Part shown: piece after piece, positions 7,863 through 16,647 of the stretch | Numbering within the stretch: position 1 is the stretch's first letter | Layout of the letters: each line of letters begins with the position of its first letter | NCBI RefSeq assembly: GCF_022427145.1 | Contig: NZ_JAKSXN010000034.1 | Location: forward strand, 1 to 61,867 | DNA length: 61,867 nt | Direction: 5' to 3' | Origin: Paenibacillus timonensis | GTDB taxonomy: Bacteria; Bacillota; Bacilli; Paenibacillales; Paenibacillaceae | Notes under the pieces: model-generated | The model's database searches: none | Seen by the model: the letters and a program-made list of their open reading frames with translations, nothing else | Told to the model about the DNA's origin: nothing | Program-made: the position numbers and the translations under genes

Positions 7863-9017
7863 TCAAATGAAATTGCGTGTGTCGTTGTTGCGTCCGATCT
7901 TGTAGGCTGCGAGCAGGAAGAAAACCAGGGCGAACGCGGCAAGTACGGACAGGTTAAACCAGATCTGTCCAAAGCCTTCGCCTTGCTGCAGCTTTTCGAT
8001 CGACTGCAGCACCCAGTGCTGCGGCATGAATTCGGAAATCCGCCGCACCGCCGCCGGCATGATTTCGCTCGGGAAGAAGCAGCCCGCCAGCAGGCAAGTC
8101 GGCGTAATGATGATGTTTTGCAAAGACCCGGAGACGCCGCTGTTCTTGGAGAAGGCGACGATGACGAGCGACAGGCTGATCGATACGAGGGAAAACAGCA
8201 TCAGGAGCAGCGCCATCCGCCCGAACGCAATGCCGGTGTCGATTCGGAACACGACTTCCAGGAAGAACAGGGTCACGACGATCTGCACCGCCATCACGAC
8301 GAAATTGACGAAAATGTTGGCAATCACGAAATTCCTGGCGTGGATCGGCGAGGAAATCACCCGGAAAAAGGTACGGTCCTCCCTGCTTTTCAGAATCAAT
8401 TCCGACAAATTGACCGCCGACATCATCATGAACATGATCAGGAAACCGATCGTTTGATAGGTCATCGCCTGTTTTTTCTGAGCGGAGCCATCGACCGACT
8501 GGACGGTCAGCTTCATGCCGGGGTTCTGGTAATCCGCGTAAAGCTGGGCAAACTTCGCCTCGTCTCCCTGAGCCGCCCGGCTAAGCGCCGCCAGATTCCC
8601 TGTATAATTGTACAGCATCGCTTTCATATAGGCTGTGACCTGCGCGCCCTTGACCGATTGGATGCCGATATGATCAGGCTTCCCGGCAAGCACGCTTTGC
8701 GAATAGCCGGCTCCCAGCACAAGACCACTGTCCAGCTTTCCGGACGCGAGTTGCTCGCGGAGCTCCGACTCCGTCACTTTCGTCAGCCGAATCTGGTCCA
8801 GTCCCTCCAGAAACCGAACCGTATCCGCCGCAATCGTCTCCTTCCCGTCCTGGTTCACAACGCCGACCCGCAGCCCGGCCTCTCCCGCGTTGCCGTAAAT
8901 CATCATCGTTAACAGAACCCCAGCCAACGGCAAACCTAAATAAAGAATCAAATTATTGCGTTTTCGAAACGTTGTCCGAAGAATATGGGAAGCGAGCCAC
9001 CAAATGTCCTTCATCAT
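7863..9017 (-). CDS. ABC-2 type transporter permease (LnrN/YfiN-like)
   Basis: A 384-residue permease with an N-terminal membrane helix (about residues 24-42), an extracytoplasmic domain of roughly 130-150 residues, and five or six helices in the C-terminal half. This is the ABC2_membrane_3 layout of drug and lipid-targeting antibiotic exporters. It starts one base after the stop of the other permease gene, behind GGAGGG. It would form a heterodimeric channel with that permease, powered by the ATPase at 10191-11126. The arrangement and sizes resemble LnrLMN of B. subtilis (linearmycin and other polyene resistance), but the substrate here is inferred only from that layout. Confidence 0.85.
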   Translation of the reverse strand: MMKDIWWLASHILRTTFRKRNNLILYLGLPLAGVLLTMMIYGNAGEAGLRVGVVNQDGKETIAADTVRFLEGLDQIRLTKVTESELREQLASGKLDSGLVLGAGYSQSVLAGKPDHIGIQSVKGAQVTAYMKAMLYNYTGNLAALSRAAQGDEAKFAQLYADYQNPGMKLTVQSVDGSAQKKQAMTYQTIGFLIMFMMMSAVNLSELILKSREDRTFFRVISSPIHARNFVIANIFVNFVVMAVQIVVTLFFLEVVFRIDTGIAFGRMALLLMLFSLVSISLSLVIVAFSKNSGVSGSLQNIIITPTCLLAGCFFPSEIMPAAVRRISEFMPQHWVLQSIEKLQQGEGFGQIWFNLSVLAAFALVFFLLAAYKIGRNNDTRNFI

Positions 9018-9018
9018 G

Positions 9019-10149
9019 CTACAGTCCCTCCTTGCGCCGCATCATCCATGCTGCCGCTGCCAACAAAACGACGGCGAGGCTTAAGTTTAAAGCCATGACC
9101 GGCCACGCCGCCGACACCTGATCATTATAAATGATCCGCGTAATCGCTACGTTAGCCCATCGGACCGGCGACAAGCCGGCCGCGTAACCAAGCAGGCCCA
9201 GGTCCTCATCCGTTCCCATCGGAAAATACGCCCCACCGAAAAATGCCGCAACCTGAGTAATGATCAGGAGCACGCCTTGCGTAGCCGCCTCTTTCAAAAC
9301 GTAGCTAACGGCCAACCCAAGGCTCACGCCCATAACGACTTCCGAACCCAATACGGCAAGCACCGCAATAGGATGCTCTCCCCAATAAGCTTGAAAAGCG
9401 AATTTGCTGAAAAGAATGAGGATGAGCACGCACAGCATGTTAATCACCAGGTTGCCGAGTACTTTGCCGGCGAAAATCTCGCCTTTGCCGACCGGAGACG
9501 CCGCGAGCCGCGTGCCGGTCCCCTGCCGAATCTCCCCTGAGATCAGCCGGCTGGCGGATATCGCGCTCCAAAAGGCGATCATGGAGGTCATGGCCAGCGC
9601 GTAATAATCGAGCGAACCTGGCTGGCGGTCGGCTGCAATCGAAGTTTCCTTGATATACTCAGGATTCGCCGCCCCCGCGGCCATGGCTCGTGCCGCCTGA
9701 CCGGGAGCGTTCTTCTCTATGGCCAATATCGCATTGTATTGCTCGGCAAATGCCGTCAGCATGCCTTGCACGACATTGCTCTGGATGGCATCCCGCCCGC
9801 TTAAATAGAGGGATATGCCTTGGTCTCCCAATTCGACGTATTCGTCGTAACGGCCGGTTTCAACCTCTTTCCGGCCATCTTCTTCCGTGGTTAGCGGCTC
9901 GAAGGAGAGCCCCATGCCGGCGGTTTCCTTGGCAAAGGCCCCGAACGCTTGCGTCAAGGCCGGATTCGCCCCCTGATCCTTGACCAGCACGCGAATGTCC
10001 CCGACCTGGGCCGTACCGCCAAACGCGTTCGACAGGGCTGTGCCCAGGATCAAGATAAGCACGATCGGAAACGCGAGCATGAACACCAGCGTCCAACGGT
10101 TTCGCGTCTCCCTTCTGATCTCCTTGAGCGCAATCGATAATGTATTCAT
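9019..10149 (-). CDS. ABC-2 type transporter permease (LnrM/YfiM-like)
   Basis: A 376-residue permease with the same architecture as its downstream neighbour: a membrane helix at about residues 20-40, a long exposed loop to about 180, then hydrophobic helices (SMIAFWSAISAS, VINMLCVLILIL, VLLIITQVAAFF, LSLAVVLLAAAAW) and a short basic tail. The ATG has GGAGGAG about eight bases upstream. The gene lies 41 bases after the ATPase gene, so the three are one transcript. Specificity is not readable from the sequence. Confidence 0.85.
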   Translation of the reverse strand: MNTLSIALKEIRRETRNRWTLVFMLAFPIVLILILGTALSNAFGGTAQVGDIRVLVKDQGANPALTQAFGAFAKETAGMGLSFEPLTTEEDGRKEVETGRYDEYVELGDQGISLYLSGRDAIQSNVVQGMLTAFAEQYNAILAIEKNAPGQAARAMAAGAANPEYIKETSIAADRQPGSLDYYALAMTSMIAFWSAISASRLISGEIRQGTGTRLAASPVGKGEIFAGKVLGNLVINMLCVLILILFSKFAFQAYWGEHPIAVLAVLGSEVVMGVSLGLAVSYVLKEAATQGVLLIITQVAAFFGGAYFPMGTDEDLGLLGYAAGLSPVRWANVAITRIIYNDQVSAAWPVMALNLSLAVVLLAAAAWMMRRKEGL

Positions 10150-10190
10150 TCTGATCTCCTCCCTTAGCGATCCGTATGCCGACCGCCGTC

Positions 10191-11126
10191 CTAATCCCGC
10201 AAATTCCGTCCGGTCAGCGTCAGGAACACCGTCTCCAGATTCGGCTCCTGCTCCTCGACGGAGCGGATGACCGCCCCGCCGTCGATCAGCTGCTTCAGGA
10301 TGCCGCTAAGGTTATCGACCGACAGATCACTGTGAATTCGGATCGCTTCTTCATGAGCGGTAACGCTTCGGACCCCGGGTAACGTCTGGATCAGGCCCAG
10401 AAAGCCATCCCCCGCCTGTTTCAGCTCGATGCGCACTTCCTTCACGTCGGTTATCGTCGCGATCAATTGCTCTTTCGTGCCGTCGGCGATGATCTTCCCG
10501 TGATCGATGATGGCGATCCGGGAGCAGATTTCTTCGACTTCCTCCATGTAATGGCTGGTGTAAATAATCGTGCAGCCCATTTCATTCAGCTTCCGGACGG
10601 AGGTCAAAATGTAGTTCCGCGATTGCGGGTCAATGCCAACCGTCGGTTCGTCCATGATGATCAGCTTAGGCCGGTGCGCGATCGCGCAGGCGATGTTCAA
10701 CCGGCGTTTCATCCCGCCGGAGAAATTCTTCGGAAAGCTCTTTGCTTTATCTTCCAAACCGACGAACCGCAGCGCTTCCTCCGCCCGGTCTTGGAGCTCC
10801 GCCCCCCGCAAGCCGTACAGCCCGGCGAAAAACTTCACGTTTTCGTAGGCGGTCATGTCCTGGTAAATCGCCAAATCCTGCGGTACGATCCCCAGGTTCA
10901 TTTTGGCGAACCGGCTGTGCTTGACGATGTCTTTGTCGAGGATCCGGATTTCCCCGCTCGTCGGGCGAAGCAACGAGGCGACCAGATGGATCGTCGTGCT
11001 TTTGCCAGCGCCGTTGGAGCCGAGGAACCCGAAAATTTCCCCTTCCTTGACGGATAATGACATGTTGTCAACCGCGATAAAGTCGCCGAATTTTTTCGTC
11101 AGTCCGTGGATCTCCAATACATTCAT
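10191..11126 (-). CDS. ABC transporter ATP-binding protein (LnrL/YfiL-like)
   Basis: A 311-residue ATPase, the same length as B. subtilis LnrL. Walker A GSNGAGKS is at residues 36-43, the Q-loop Gln at 83, the signature FSGGM at 135-139, Walker B with D159-E160, and a switch His in TSHYMEEVEE. The C-terminal 80 residues form the extra regulatory domain typical of the DrrA/antibiotic-export subgroup. It energises the two following permeases and lies downstream of a histidine kinase/response regulator pair, from which it is separated by a hairpin (11173-11210). Confidence 0.9.
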   Translation of the reverse strand: MNVLEIHGLTKKFGDFIAVDNMSLSVKEGEIFGFLGSNGAGKSTTIHLVASLLRPTSGEIRILDKDIVKHSRFAKMNLGIVPQDLAIYQDMTAYENVKFFAGLYGLRGAELQDRAEEALRFVGLEDKAKSFPKNFSGGMKRRLNIACAIAHRPKLIIMDEPTVGIDPQSRNYILTSVRKLNEMGCTIIYTSHYMEEVEEICSRIAIIDHGKIIADGTKEQLIATITDVKEVRIELKQAGDGFLGLIQTLPGVRSVTAHEEAIRIHSDLSVDNLSGILKQLIDGGAVIRSVEEQEPNLETVFLTLTGRNLRD

Positions 11127-11161
11127 TGCAACCTCTCCATTCCTGCTTGGTTCTTGACCCT

Positions 11162-11192
11162 ATTGTAGAAAAAAAGGATGCCCTTATGTCAG
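11162..11192 (-). promoter_or_regulatory. Possible promoter for the ABC exporter genes
   Basis: TACAAT (11162-11167) is a good -10; CTGACA (11187-11192) could be a -35 but the spacer is 19 bases. The -35 lies inside the terminator hairpin of the upstream kinase gene. This would give the exporter its own start. Weak without expression data. Confidence 0.3.
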
Positions 11193-11210
11193 TGCATAAG
11201 TTCATCCTTT
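11173..11210 (-). terminator. Terminator between the kinase and exporter genes
   Basis: AAAGGATG-xx-CTTATG with its complement, loop of about six bases, and seven T on the minus strand. It lies 55 bases after the kinase stop and would separate the regulator operon from the exporter operon. Confidence 0.75.
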
Positions 11211-11265
11211 GCGCATGAAAATGTTCATGTTGTCGCCAGGGCTGGACAAAGACGGGTGAGGTTCT

Positions 11266-12378
11266 TCATTCCTTGGACGGGACGTACGGAATCAACGTCG
11301 TCACCTTGAACCCCTGCGTGCCATCCGCGATCACCGTACCGTTGACCGCGGCCGTTCGCTCTTCCATGCCGAGCAGGCCCATGCCTTTGACGATTTTGGC
11401 CTGTCCCCGCCCATTATCCGTCACGACGGCTTGAATCCATTTGCCGAGTACCCGTACTTCGACCTGCACGGTGGTGGCACTCCCGTATTTGGCCGTATTG
11501 GTCAGCGCCTCCGTCACGTTATCGTGAATGACCTTCCAGTAAAGCGGCGTGATCTTCTCTAGATCCCCGCTGTGAACGACCGAGGTCTGGAGCCCGGAAC
11601 GGCTGCCGAAGGCCTCGACGGCGTTTCTTAGCCGGTGAATCCCCAGTTGCTCCACCGGAGGTTTCATGTTCTTGAGCGTTTGCCGAATCCGCTCGATCGA
11701 TTCCTGGGAGATGCCGATCGCATTTTGCAGCAGCTTCTCCGCCCCTGCCGGGTCGGTATGCAGCACCCGTTTGGCCGCTTCCATCTGGATCAGAGCCCCC
11801 GTCATCGAATGGCCGATGCCGTCGTGAATTTCCTGGGAGAGGCGGTTTCGCTCCTCCAGCTTATAGGCGTATTCCGAAGCCCGGATGAATTCCCGGTTGC
11901 CGTTCAGTTGCTTTCGCATTTTTTCTTGATCCAGGCGCAGTTTGTCGAGCTGTTCCTCCTGCCGAGTTAACCGCAGTAAAAGGCGCCGGACGTGGATTCC
12001 GTTAAATAGGCTGAGCGCCGCAATAAACGCATACACCGTCGCTAGCATCCCCTCCAGGAACAGCAGCGGGATTACCAGCAAAGCCGTAACGACGACGCGC
12101 GGACCGGTCCCCCGGACCGTTTCATAGGCGATCGGCGGCAGCAGCAGCGCGAATTCGGGGTTGACGTATCCCGCGCAAACGGCGCAGTAAACGATCAACA
12201 ACCCGTGCATTACGTTCCGAAAAACCGTTTTCTGAAGCAAGAGCGCCGTGAGATCCATGGCGAGATAAAGCAGAATAAACAAAATCAGCCTAGGGGACGG
12301 GGCCGTCTCCATCGCATAAACCAAGGCGATTGCCAGGCCAAGCACGAGCCATTTGTTGCCGATGCTCCACCGCTCCAT
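11266..12378 (-). CDS. Sensor histidine kinase (LnrJ/YfiJ-like, HisKA_3 family)
   Basis: A 370-residue NarL-partner-type kinase. The N-terminal 125 residues hold about four or five membrane helices with no sizeable external sensor domain, followed by a coiled-coil stretch (about 135-175). Phosphorylation site H185 is in the Q-E-I-H-D-G box, the N-box has N294, and a G-box of DNGRGQ and GLLGMEER follows. It begins three bases after the response regulator. Intramembrane-sensing kinases of this type commonly detect membrane-active antibiotics; with the exporter next door that is the likely role. Confidence 0.9.
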   Translation of the reverse strand: MERWSIGNKWLVLGLAIALVYAMETAPSPRLILFILLYLAMDLTALLLQKTVFRNVMHGLLIVYCAVCAGYVNPEFALLLPPIAYETVRGTGPRVVVTALLVIPLLFLEGMLATVYAFIAALSLFNGIHVRRLLLRLTRQEEQLDKLRLDQEKMRKQLNGNREFIRASEYAYKLEERNRLSQEIHDGIGHSMTGALIQMEAAKRVLHTDPAGAEKLLQNAIGISQESIERIRQTLKNMKPPVEQLGIHRLRNAVEAFGSRSGLQTSVVHSGDLEKITPLYWKVIHDNVTEALTNTAKYGSATTVQVEVRVLGKWIQAVVTDNGRGQAKIVKGMGLLGMEERTAAVNGTVIADGTQGFKVTTLIPYVPSKE

Positions 12379-12381
12379 AGG

Positions 12382-13122
12382 TTAACGGATCCTTCCGGTC
12401 AGATAATATATCGCGATTTGCGTACGATGCTCCAGCCCGGTTTTGTTCAGGATGGAAGTAATGTAGTTCGCCACGGTTCCCTCGGAAATGAAAATTTCCT
12501 TGGCGATTTCCTTGTTGGATAATCCCTTGGCGATACGCGACATGACCTCGAGCTCCCGTTCGGTGAACGGCTCCAGATCGATAGGCGGACGGGAGCCTTC
12601 CGAGGCCGGAGCGGCGGGAGAATGGAGAGCAGGTGCGGGGAAGTCAACCCGGGCGCCGGCAGATTCCGGCTTAGGCTGCGCGCCTTCCTCCTTAGAAGCT
12701 CCACCTGCGGTAAGCGACTGCTTCAGCTTGTCCAACACAACGTCTTGCAGGACGTTATGCCCGTAATGGACGCTTTTGATTGCGTCGCGGATCCGTTCCG
12801 GATCGTTGTTTTTCAGCAAGTACCCTTTGGCTCCGAAACGGATGGCGTCCATGATGTATTCATCGTCGTCGAAGGTGGTCAGGATCAGCGGCTTCGCCAG
12901 CCCTTCCTCCGTCAGCAGCCGAGTCGCTTCCACGCCGTTCAGGTTCGGCATTCGCACGTCCAGCAGCGCAACGTCCACCGGGTGTTGGCGGCAATAATCC
13001 ACCGCTTCCTGACCGTCCTGCACCGTCTCCGCCACCTCGAATTCCTCGAAGCTGTTCAAAATGATCCGCATTCCCTCGCGGATAAATGAGTTATCGTCTG
13101 CGATCAGCACGCGTATTTTCAT
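12382..13122 (-). CDS. LuxR/NarL-family response regulator (LnrK/YfiK-like)
   Basis: A 246-residue regulator. The receiver domain has the acidic pair D9-D10, phospho-acceptor D55 and a conserved Lys near 105; the helix-turn-helix of GerE/LuxR type occupies about residues 184-246 (FTERELEVMSRIAKGLSNKEIA). Between them is a long Pro/Ala/Ser-rich linker (about 138-184), some 25-30 residues longer than usual. GGAGGAG precedes the ATG. It is followed immediately by the kinase gene. It probably activates the exporter genes. Confidence 0.92.
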   Translation of the reverse strand: MKIRVLIADDNSFIREGMRIILNSFEEFEVAETVQDGQEAVDYCRQHPVDVALLDVRMPNLNGVEATRLLTEEGLAKPLILTTFDDDEYIMDAIRFGAKGYLLKNNDPERIRDAIKSVHYGHNVLQDVVLDKLKQSLTAGGASKEEGAQPKPESAGARVDFPAPALHSPAAPASEGSRPPIDLEPFTERELEVMSRIAKGLSNKEIAKEIFISEGTVANYITSILNKTGLEHRTQIAIYYLTGRIR

Positions 13123-13200
13123 GCCGCTCCTCCGTTTCGTATCCGTACTTCGCCAGCGGGCTAATCCACGCCTGACTAACGGCCTATACCCGCTGTTTCA

Positions 13201-16200
13201 TTACAGCCGTTCCAGTTCGATGCGGGAACCGGCGCCGCCGCTTTCCGCGGGAATGACCACCAGCTTGCGGGCCAGCCGGGACCGCAGCTCGGCGACATGG
13301 CTGATAATCCCCACCGAGAGATGGTCGTGATGCAAATGCTCCAGCGAGGTGATCACCGTGTCGAGCAGCTCGGGATCCAGCGTTCCAAAACCTTCGTCCA
13401 GGAAGAAGAACTGCAGCGGATATTGGCCGCGCAGTTGAATCTGCGCCGACAAGGCCAGCGCCAGCGCCAAGGAAGCCAGGAAAGTCTCCCCTCCCGACAG
13501 CGTGGCCACCGGGCGCTTCACGCCGCCGCTCGCATCGTCTCGGATCACGAAGCCTCCGCCGGAATCGGTCTCCAGCGCATACCGCTGCTTCGTCAAGAAC
13601 CGCAGGCGTTGGGAAGCGGCGTGGCTGACGTTCATCAACTGCTCCTCCGCCACGTATTCGACAAACGCATTGCCGCGCAGCGCCGACTGCAGTTTGGCGA
13701 GTAAACCTGCTTCCTGCTCCAGTTGGGCGCGGACCGTCTCCAGCTCCTGCCAGCGGACGTGACGGACCTGCAGGTCCTCCCAATCCCGCTCGGCGCGGGC
13801 CTTCCGCTGCAGGGCGGCCTCGTCCTGCTCCTTTGCTGCGATTAGCGCCGCCTCGCTAACTTTCCATTCCTCGTCACCGACCGTTTGTCCCGCCAGCTTG
13901 GCGTCCAGCTCGCTAAGGCCGATCACCAGCTCCTGTTCGCGGCTGCGGTGGTTTTGCACGGTACCGGCGATCGCGTCCGCTTCTCCCGGGGCGAGCAGAT
14001 TGTCCAGCACGGAGGTTTCCTCCTCAAAAGGCGAATCCGTCAACGCCTGGAACCAGCGGGCCTGCAGCTCCGCTTCCTGCTCCCGGGCAGCCGTAGCCGC
14101 TTGACCGGCGAGTGCCTCGGCTTTGGCCAGCTCGTGGCTTCGGGCCGCGGTTTCCGCTTGCAGCGCCCGGCTGCTCTCCGCTTGTTGGCGAAGGACCGCC
14201 AGCTTCTCCCGGGTCTCCGCGAGCAGCGCATCGACCGGACGTTCTCCAGCCACGGCATGCAGTCTTTCCTGTTTTTCGCGAAGCAGCTCCTGTTTCCCTT
14301 GCTCCTGAACTTCCCACTGCACCAGCGTTTTATCCAGCTCGATCATTTCTCCGGCCAATGCCTGTAGCTTGGCCGTCTTTTCCTCGATGAACGGCACGCT
14401 GAGCGCCAGCCGGCCCCGCAGGTCTTCCGCCTGCCGATCCTTGGCGGCAAAAGACTCCATTTGCCGGGCGGCTTCCTCCGGCGTAATGCCCGGGTACAGC
14501 TCCGCCCACTCGCGCCGTTTCGCGGCGAGGGCTTCGCGATGTTGCGCGCTGCGCGCGGCCGCTTGCTCCAGCAGCCCGGAGGCGGCAGCCGCGGCCGCTT
14601 CGGCGGCGGCACGCTGCGGCTGCAAAGCCGCCAGCGCGGTTTGCGCCGCGCGGCCGTCCTGCTGCAGCGCCTCCAGCCGGCGGCGGCAAGCGGCGTGCCG
14701 CTCGCCCAGCGCCAAGGCCTGCTGCTGCAGGGCAGCCATGCCCGCGATGCCCGCAGGGGCCGGCGCGGGGGCGTCCGGCGCGGCCATCTCGGCGCCGGCG
14801 GCCGCTTCGCGAGCGGCGAACGTGGCCGCCGCAGAACCCGCGGCCTCGCCGTCATGGCCCAGCGCTTGCAGCAGCGCATCGCAAGCGTCCCGGTCGCGGG
14901 AAACCGCGAACTGCAGCTCGCGGGCCTCTGCGATCCGGGCGGCGAGCGTTTCAAGCTCCGCTTCGCCGCCATCGGCGTCGCCGTCCTCGGCCTGCACCGG
15001 TGCCGGATGATGCACAGACCCGCACACGGGGCAAGGTTCGCCGCTTTGCAGCTGCTCGGCTAGCCGGGCCGCCCAATGATGGCGTTCGCGGGCCTTCAGC
15101 GCCTGGCGCAGCGAGGTTTCGTGCGCTGCCAGCTCGCCGGCATAAAGCCGCAAGTCTTCCTCCAGCCCAACCAGTTGCCCAGCGGTTTCCGCGAGCTGCA
15201 CGGCCAGCGCTTGCCCGGATTGCTGCGCCGCGGCAAGCTCGGCGGAGATATGCTCCAGCTTGGACGTTGCTTGCTGCAGGTTCGTCCGCCCCGCCGCCTC
15301 CTCCCGCTCCGCCCCGGCGAGCTGCTCTTGGAATGCGGTCAACTGCTGTGCGAGCTGCACGGCGGTTTGAACCAGCTGACGCTCCTCGGCCTTGACCTCC
15401 GCTTCCTTCAACTGCTGCTCCAGCTCACGTTGCCGCGTCTGCGCCTTCGCCAGCAGCTGCTCCTCCTTCGTCGTCTGCTCGGCGAGCTGTTGCTTCCGTT
15501 GCGCACCCTCCGCGCGTTGCGCCGCTAGCCGCTGCAGCTCGTCGACGAGGCGCGCGGCCTCTTCCTGCAGGCCGCGCGCCTGCTCCAGCTGCTCAAGCCG
15601 CACGAGCAGCGTCGGCTCCTCGCGGCCAAGCGCCGCCGCAGCAGTTTCGGCGGCCGCATGGGCCTCGGCGGCAGCCGCAGCAGCGGCCCGAGCCGCCTGC
15701 TCGGCCTCGGCCGCCAGTCGCGCGCGCTCCGCGGCGGCGCGCTGCGCCTCTTGCCAGGCCGTCAGCACCGGCCTGAGCGCCTCGGCGGCGCTCCCGCGAG
15801 CCAGCTTCGCTTCCAGCGCGGCGATCTCGCCGCTTTGCGCGCGCAGCGCCTCCAGCTGCGCCGCACGCCCGGCGCGCTCCACCGCGAGCTCGCGCACCTT
15901 GGCGAGCTGGTCGTAGCGCTGCTGCGCGAGCAGCAACTCGCGGCGCCGCTCGGCCGCGTGCTCCGCAGCTTCGCGCGCCGCAGCCGCCGCTTGCTCCAGC
16001 GCCTCCGCGGACGCGTTGCCGAGCCCTTGCTGCTCGGCGGCCACCTCGGCGCGGCGCTGCTCGTTGGCCCGCACCTTGCGCGTCAGCTTCTGCCCCAGCA
16101 GGTCGCCGTATTTCTCCAGATGGAACAGCCGCTGCAGCATGGCTCGGCGGTCCGCCCCTTTCAGGGACAGAAATTCGGCGAATTTGCCTTGGGGCAGCAC

Positions 16201-16647
16201 GACCGCGCGGGTGAAATCGTCCATCTTGAGGCCAAGCTTTTGCTCCACATAGCGCGTCACGTCGGCAAGCTTGTCGGCGACGACCTTTTCCCCTTCGGGC
16301 AGAATTTCGATAAACCGGCTGATCGTATTGCTGACCGACAGCTCGCCTTGGCGTTTAAAACGCCGCTCCACCCGATAACGCTCCGTTCCGGCGGCGGAGT
16401 TCAGCTCGAAGGTGAACGCCACGAACAATGAATCCTCCGAATGGTTCATGATGCCCTGGGTCCCGCCGGATGCACGCCCGACCTTGCCGTAAAGGGCCAG
16501 CGTAATCGCGTCCAAAATCGTCGATTTCCCGCTGCCCGTCGGTCCAAAGATGCCAAACAAGCCCGTCTCGCACAGCTCGGTGAAATCGATCGTCTGTGGC
16601 TCGCGGTAACTCTGCAGCCCGGCTAATTTCAGCGTAATCGGCTTCAT
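13201..16647 (-). CDS. sbcC: Exonuclease subunit SbcC (Rad50-like ATPase)
   Basis: A 1148-residue SMC-like protein, the ATPase half of the SbcCD nuclease that opens hairpins and processes blocked DNA ends. Walker A GPTGSGKS is at residues 35-42; two long Ala/Glu/Gln-rich coiled coils flank a zinc hook C539-P-V-C542. The C-terminal lobe carries the ABC signature SGGETF (near 1050) and Walker B FFLDEGFGTLD (near 1080). The start ATG overlaps the sbcD stop by four bases (ATGA). The coiled-coil section is unusually GC-rich, producing many long spurious frames on the other strand. Confidence 0.95.
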   Translation of the reverse strand: MKPITLKLAGLQSYREPQTIDFTELCETGLFGIFGPTGSGKSTILDAITLALYGKVGRASGGTQGIMNHSEDSLFVAFTFELNSAAGTERYRVERRFKRQGELSVSNTISRFIEILPEGEKVVADKLADVTRYVEQKLGLKMDDFTRAVVLPQGKFAEFLSLKGADRRAMLQRLFHLEKYGDLLGQKLTRKVRANEQRRAEVAAEQQGLGNASAEALEQAAAAAREAAEHAAERRRELLLAQQRYDQLAKVRELAVERAGRAAQLEALRAQSGEIAALEAKLARGSAAEALRPVLTAWQEAQRAAAERARLAAEAEQAARAAAAAAAEAHAAAETAAAALGREEPTLLVRLEQLEQARGLQEEAARLVDELQRLAAQRAEGAQRKQQLAEQTTKEEQLLAKAQTRQRELEQQLKEAEVKAEERQLVQTAVQLAQQLTAFQEQLAGAEREEAAGRTNLQQATSKLEHISAELAAAQQSGQALAVQLAETAGQLVGLEEDLRLYAGELAAHETSLRQALKARERHHWAARLAEQLQSGEPCPVCGSVHHPAPVQAEDGDADGGEAELETLAARIAEARELQFAVSRDRDACDALLQALGHDGEAAGSAAATFAAREAAAGAEMAAPDAPAPAPAGIAGMAALQQQALALGERHAACRRRLEALQQDGRAAQTALAALQPQRAAAEAAAAAASGLLEQAAARSAQHREALAAKRREWAELYPGITPEEAARQMESFAAKDRQAEDLRGRLALSVPFIEEKTAKLQALAGEMIELDKTLVQWEVQEQGKQELLREKQERLHAVAGERPVDALLAETREKLAVLRQQAESSRALQAETAARSHELAKAEALAGQAATAAREQEAELQARWFQALTDSPFEEETSVLDNLLAPGEADAIAGTVQNHRSREQELVIGLSELDAKLAGQTVGDEEWKVSEAALIAAKEQDEAALQRKARAERDWEDLQVRHVRWQELETVRAQLEQEAGLLAKLQSALRGNAFVEYVAEEQLMNVSHAASQRLRFLTKQRYALETDSGGGFVIRDDASGGVKRPVATLSGGETFLASLALALALSAQIQLRGQYPLQFFFLDEGFGTLDPELLDTVITSLEHLHHDHLSVGIISHVAELRSRLARKLVVIPAESGGAGSRIELERL

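Noticed and set aside
13885..16431. Several long plus-strand frames opposite sbcC
   Set aside because: They arise from the GC-rich coiled-coil region of sbcC, are Ala/Arg/Ser-rich and have no ribosome sites or family motifs.
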